The notes beneath the pieces were generated by a model. That model was not told where the DNA came from, searched no databases, and saw only the letters and a list, made by a program, of their open reading frames with translations. The position numbers were made by a program, and so were the translations under genes. 6,006 nucleotides of DNA from DSOT01 sp052386775 (GTDB lineage: Bacteria > Pseudomonadota > Gammaproteobacteria > Burkholderiales > SG8-41): the NCBI GenBank assembly GCA_052386775.1, contig JBQTJV010000373.1, positions 1 to 6,006 on the forward strand, read 5' to 3'. This document shows positions 5,586-6,006 of this stretch, piece by piece (position 1 is the first letter of the stretch; each line of letters begins with the position of its first letter).

Positions 5586-6006
5586 ATGAACACTTCCAAT
5601 TGGCGGACACCCGCGGTCGTACTGGCGTGCGGCGGCATCATCCTCACGATTTCCCTCGGCATACGCCACGGTTTCGGCCTCTACCTCCAGCCGTTGACCA
5701 TGGATCTGGGAATAGGCCGCGAAGTGTTCGCCATCGCGCTTGCGCTCCAGAACCTGGTGTACGGGCTCGCCCAGCCCTTCACCGGGATGATCGCGGATAA
5801 GTATGGCGCCGCCCGCGTACTCATCGGCGGCACGGTCCTCTACGCGCTGGGGCTTGTGCTGATGTCGTACGCCACCACCAGTTGGGAGCTCAACCTGAGC
5901 GCCGGACTGTTGATCGGCGCAGGGCTCGCCTGCAGCGGATTCAGCATCGTGTACGGCGTCGTGGGGCGGGCATTCTCGTCCGGCAAACGCACCGCCGCGC
6001 TCGGCA
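5586..6006 (+). CDS. MFS transporter, N-terminal part (3' end beyond window)
   Basis: The frame is open from ATG 5586 to the right edge and gives 140 residues plus one base, about one third of a usual 400-residue MFS protein. Four hydrophobic segments are visible near residues 8-28, 47-69, 77-95 and 104-127. Motif A lies in the helix 2-3 loop as G-M-I-A-D-K-Y-G-A-A-R at 67-77. The first helix ends in G-I-R-H-G-F-G-L-Y-L-Q-P-L at 25-37, a pattern I associate with a proteobacterial MFS group often loosely annotated as oxalate/formate-antiporter-like; the substrate is unknown. The start is the ATG; an in-frame TTG at 5580 is a weaker alternative. No ribosome binding site is obvious, and a TACAAT box lies 27 nt upstream, so the gene may have its own short-leader promoter. 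It differs clearly from the MFS protein before it and is not a recent duplicate. Confidence 0.88.
   Translation, partial: MNTSNWRTPAVVLACGGIILTISLGIRHGFGLYLQPLTMDLGIGREVFAIALALQNLVYGLAQPFTGMIADKYGAARVLIGGTVLYALGLVLMSYATTSWELNLSAGLLIGAGLACSGFSIVYGVVGRAFSSGKRTAALG

Noticed and set aside
4920..5669. A 249-codon minus-strand frame spanning the end of the first MFS gene, the spacer and the start of the second.
   Set aside because: It is low-complexity Arg/Ala/Ser/Thr sequence antisense to two real genes, with no domain or start signal.

Overview
The window is a GC-rich (roughly 60% by eye), densely packed stretch of bacterial chromosome in which every gene lies on the + strand. Protein style points to a proteobacterium, most likely a betaproteobacterium. 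The clues are the PstS type with a D-S-G-T-F-D-Y-F motif, the PstB N-terminal extension, the C-terminal style of PhoU, and the second MFS protein with its G-I-R-H-G-F-G-L motif. This assignment comes from remembered family resemblance, not from a database search.

Positions 2-4183 hold a phosphate-specific transport operon in the classical order pstS-pstC-pstA-pstB-phoU. pstS is cut by the left edge, so its signal peptide, promoter and any Pho box are outside the window. The other four genes look intact. Junctions are tight: 31 nt between pstS and pstC, 2 nt between pstC and pstA, a 7-nt overlap of pstA and pstB, and 19 nt between pstB and phoU. This fits one co-transcribed, partly translationally coupled unit. 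PstS would capture periplasmic phosphate, PstC and PstA form the membrane channel, PstB hydrolyses ATP, and PhoU links transporter state to PhoR/PhoB signalling and limits uptake.

Positions 4204-5409 encode a complete 12-helix major facilitator superfamily (MFS) transporter that starts only 20 nt after phoU, where a phoB/phoR pair or a terminator might have been expected. Its substrate cannot be read from sequence. A 176-nt gap (5410-5585) follows. It contains two copies of a GC-only palindrome, a TACAAT -10-like box and a short hairpin with a T6 loop, and is the only plausible internal promoter region. From 5586 a second, clearly different MFS transporter begins and runs off the right edge.

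Overall this is a conventional phosphate-uptake operon followed by two MFS genes. I see no RNA genes, mobile elements, CRISPR arrays or convincing novel system. The points most worth checking are the phoU-MFS linkage, the palindrome/promoter arrangement before the second MFS gene, and the pstB frame, which stays open far into pstA and invites a wrong start call.
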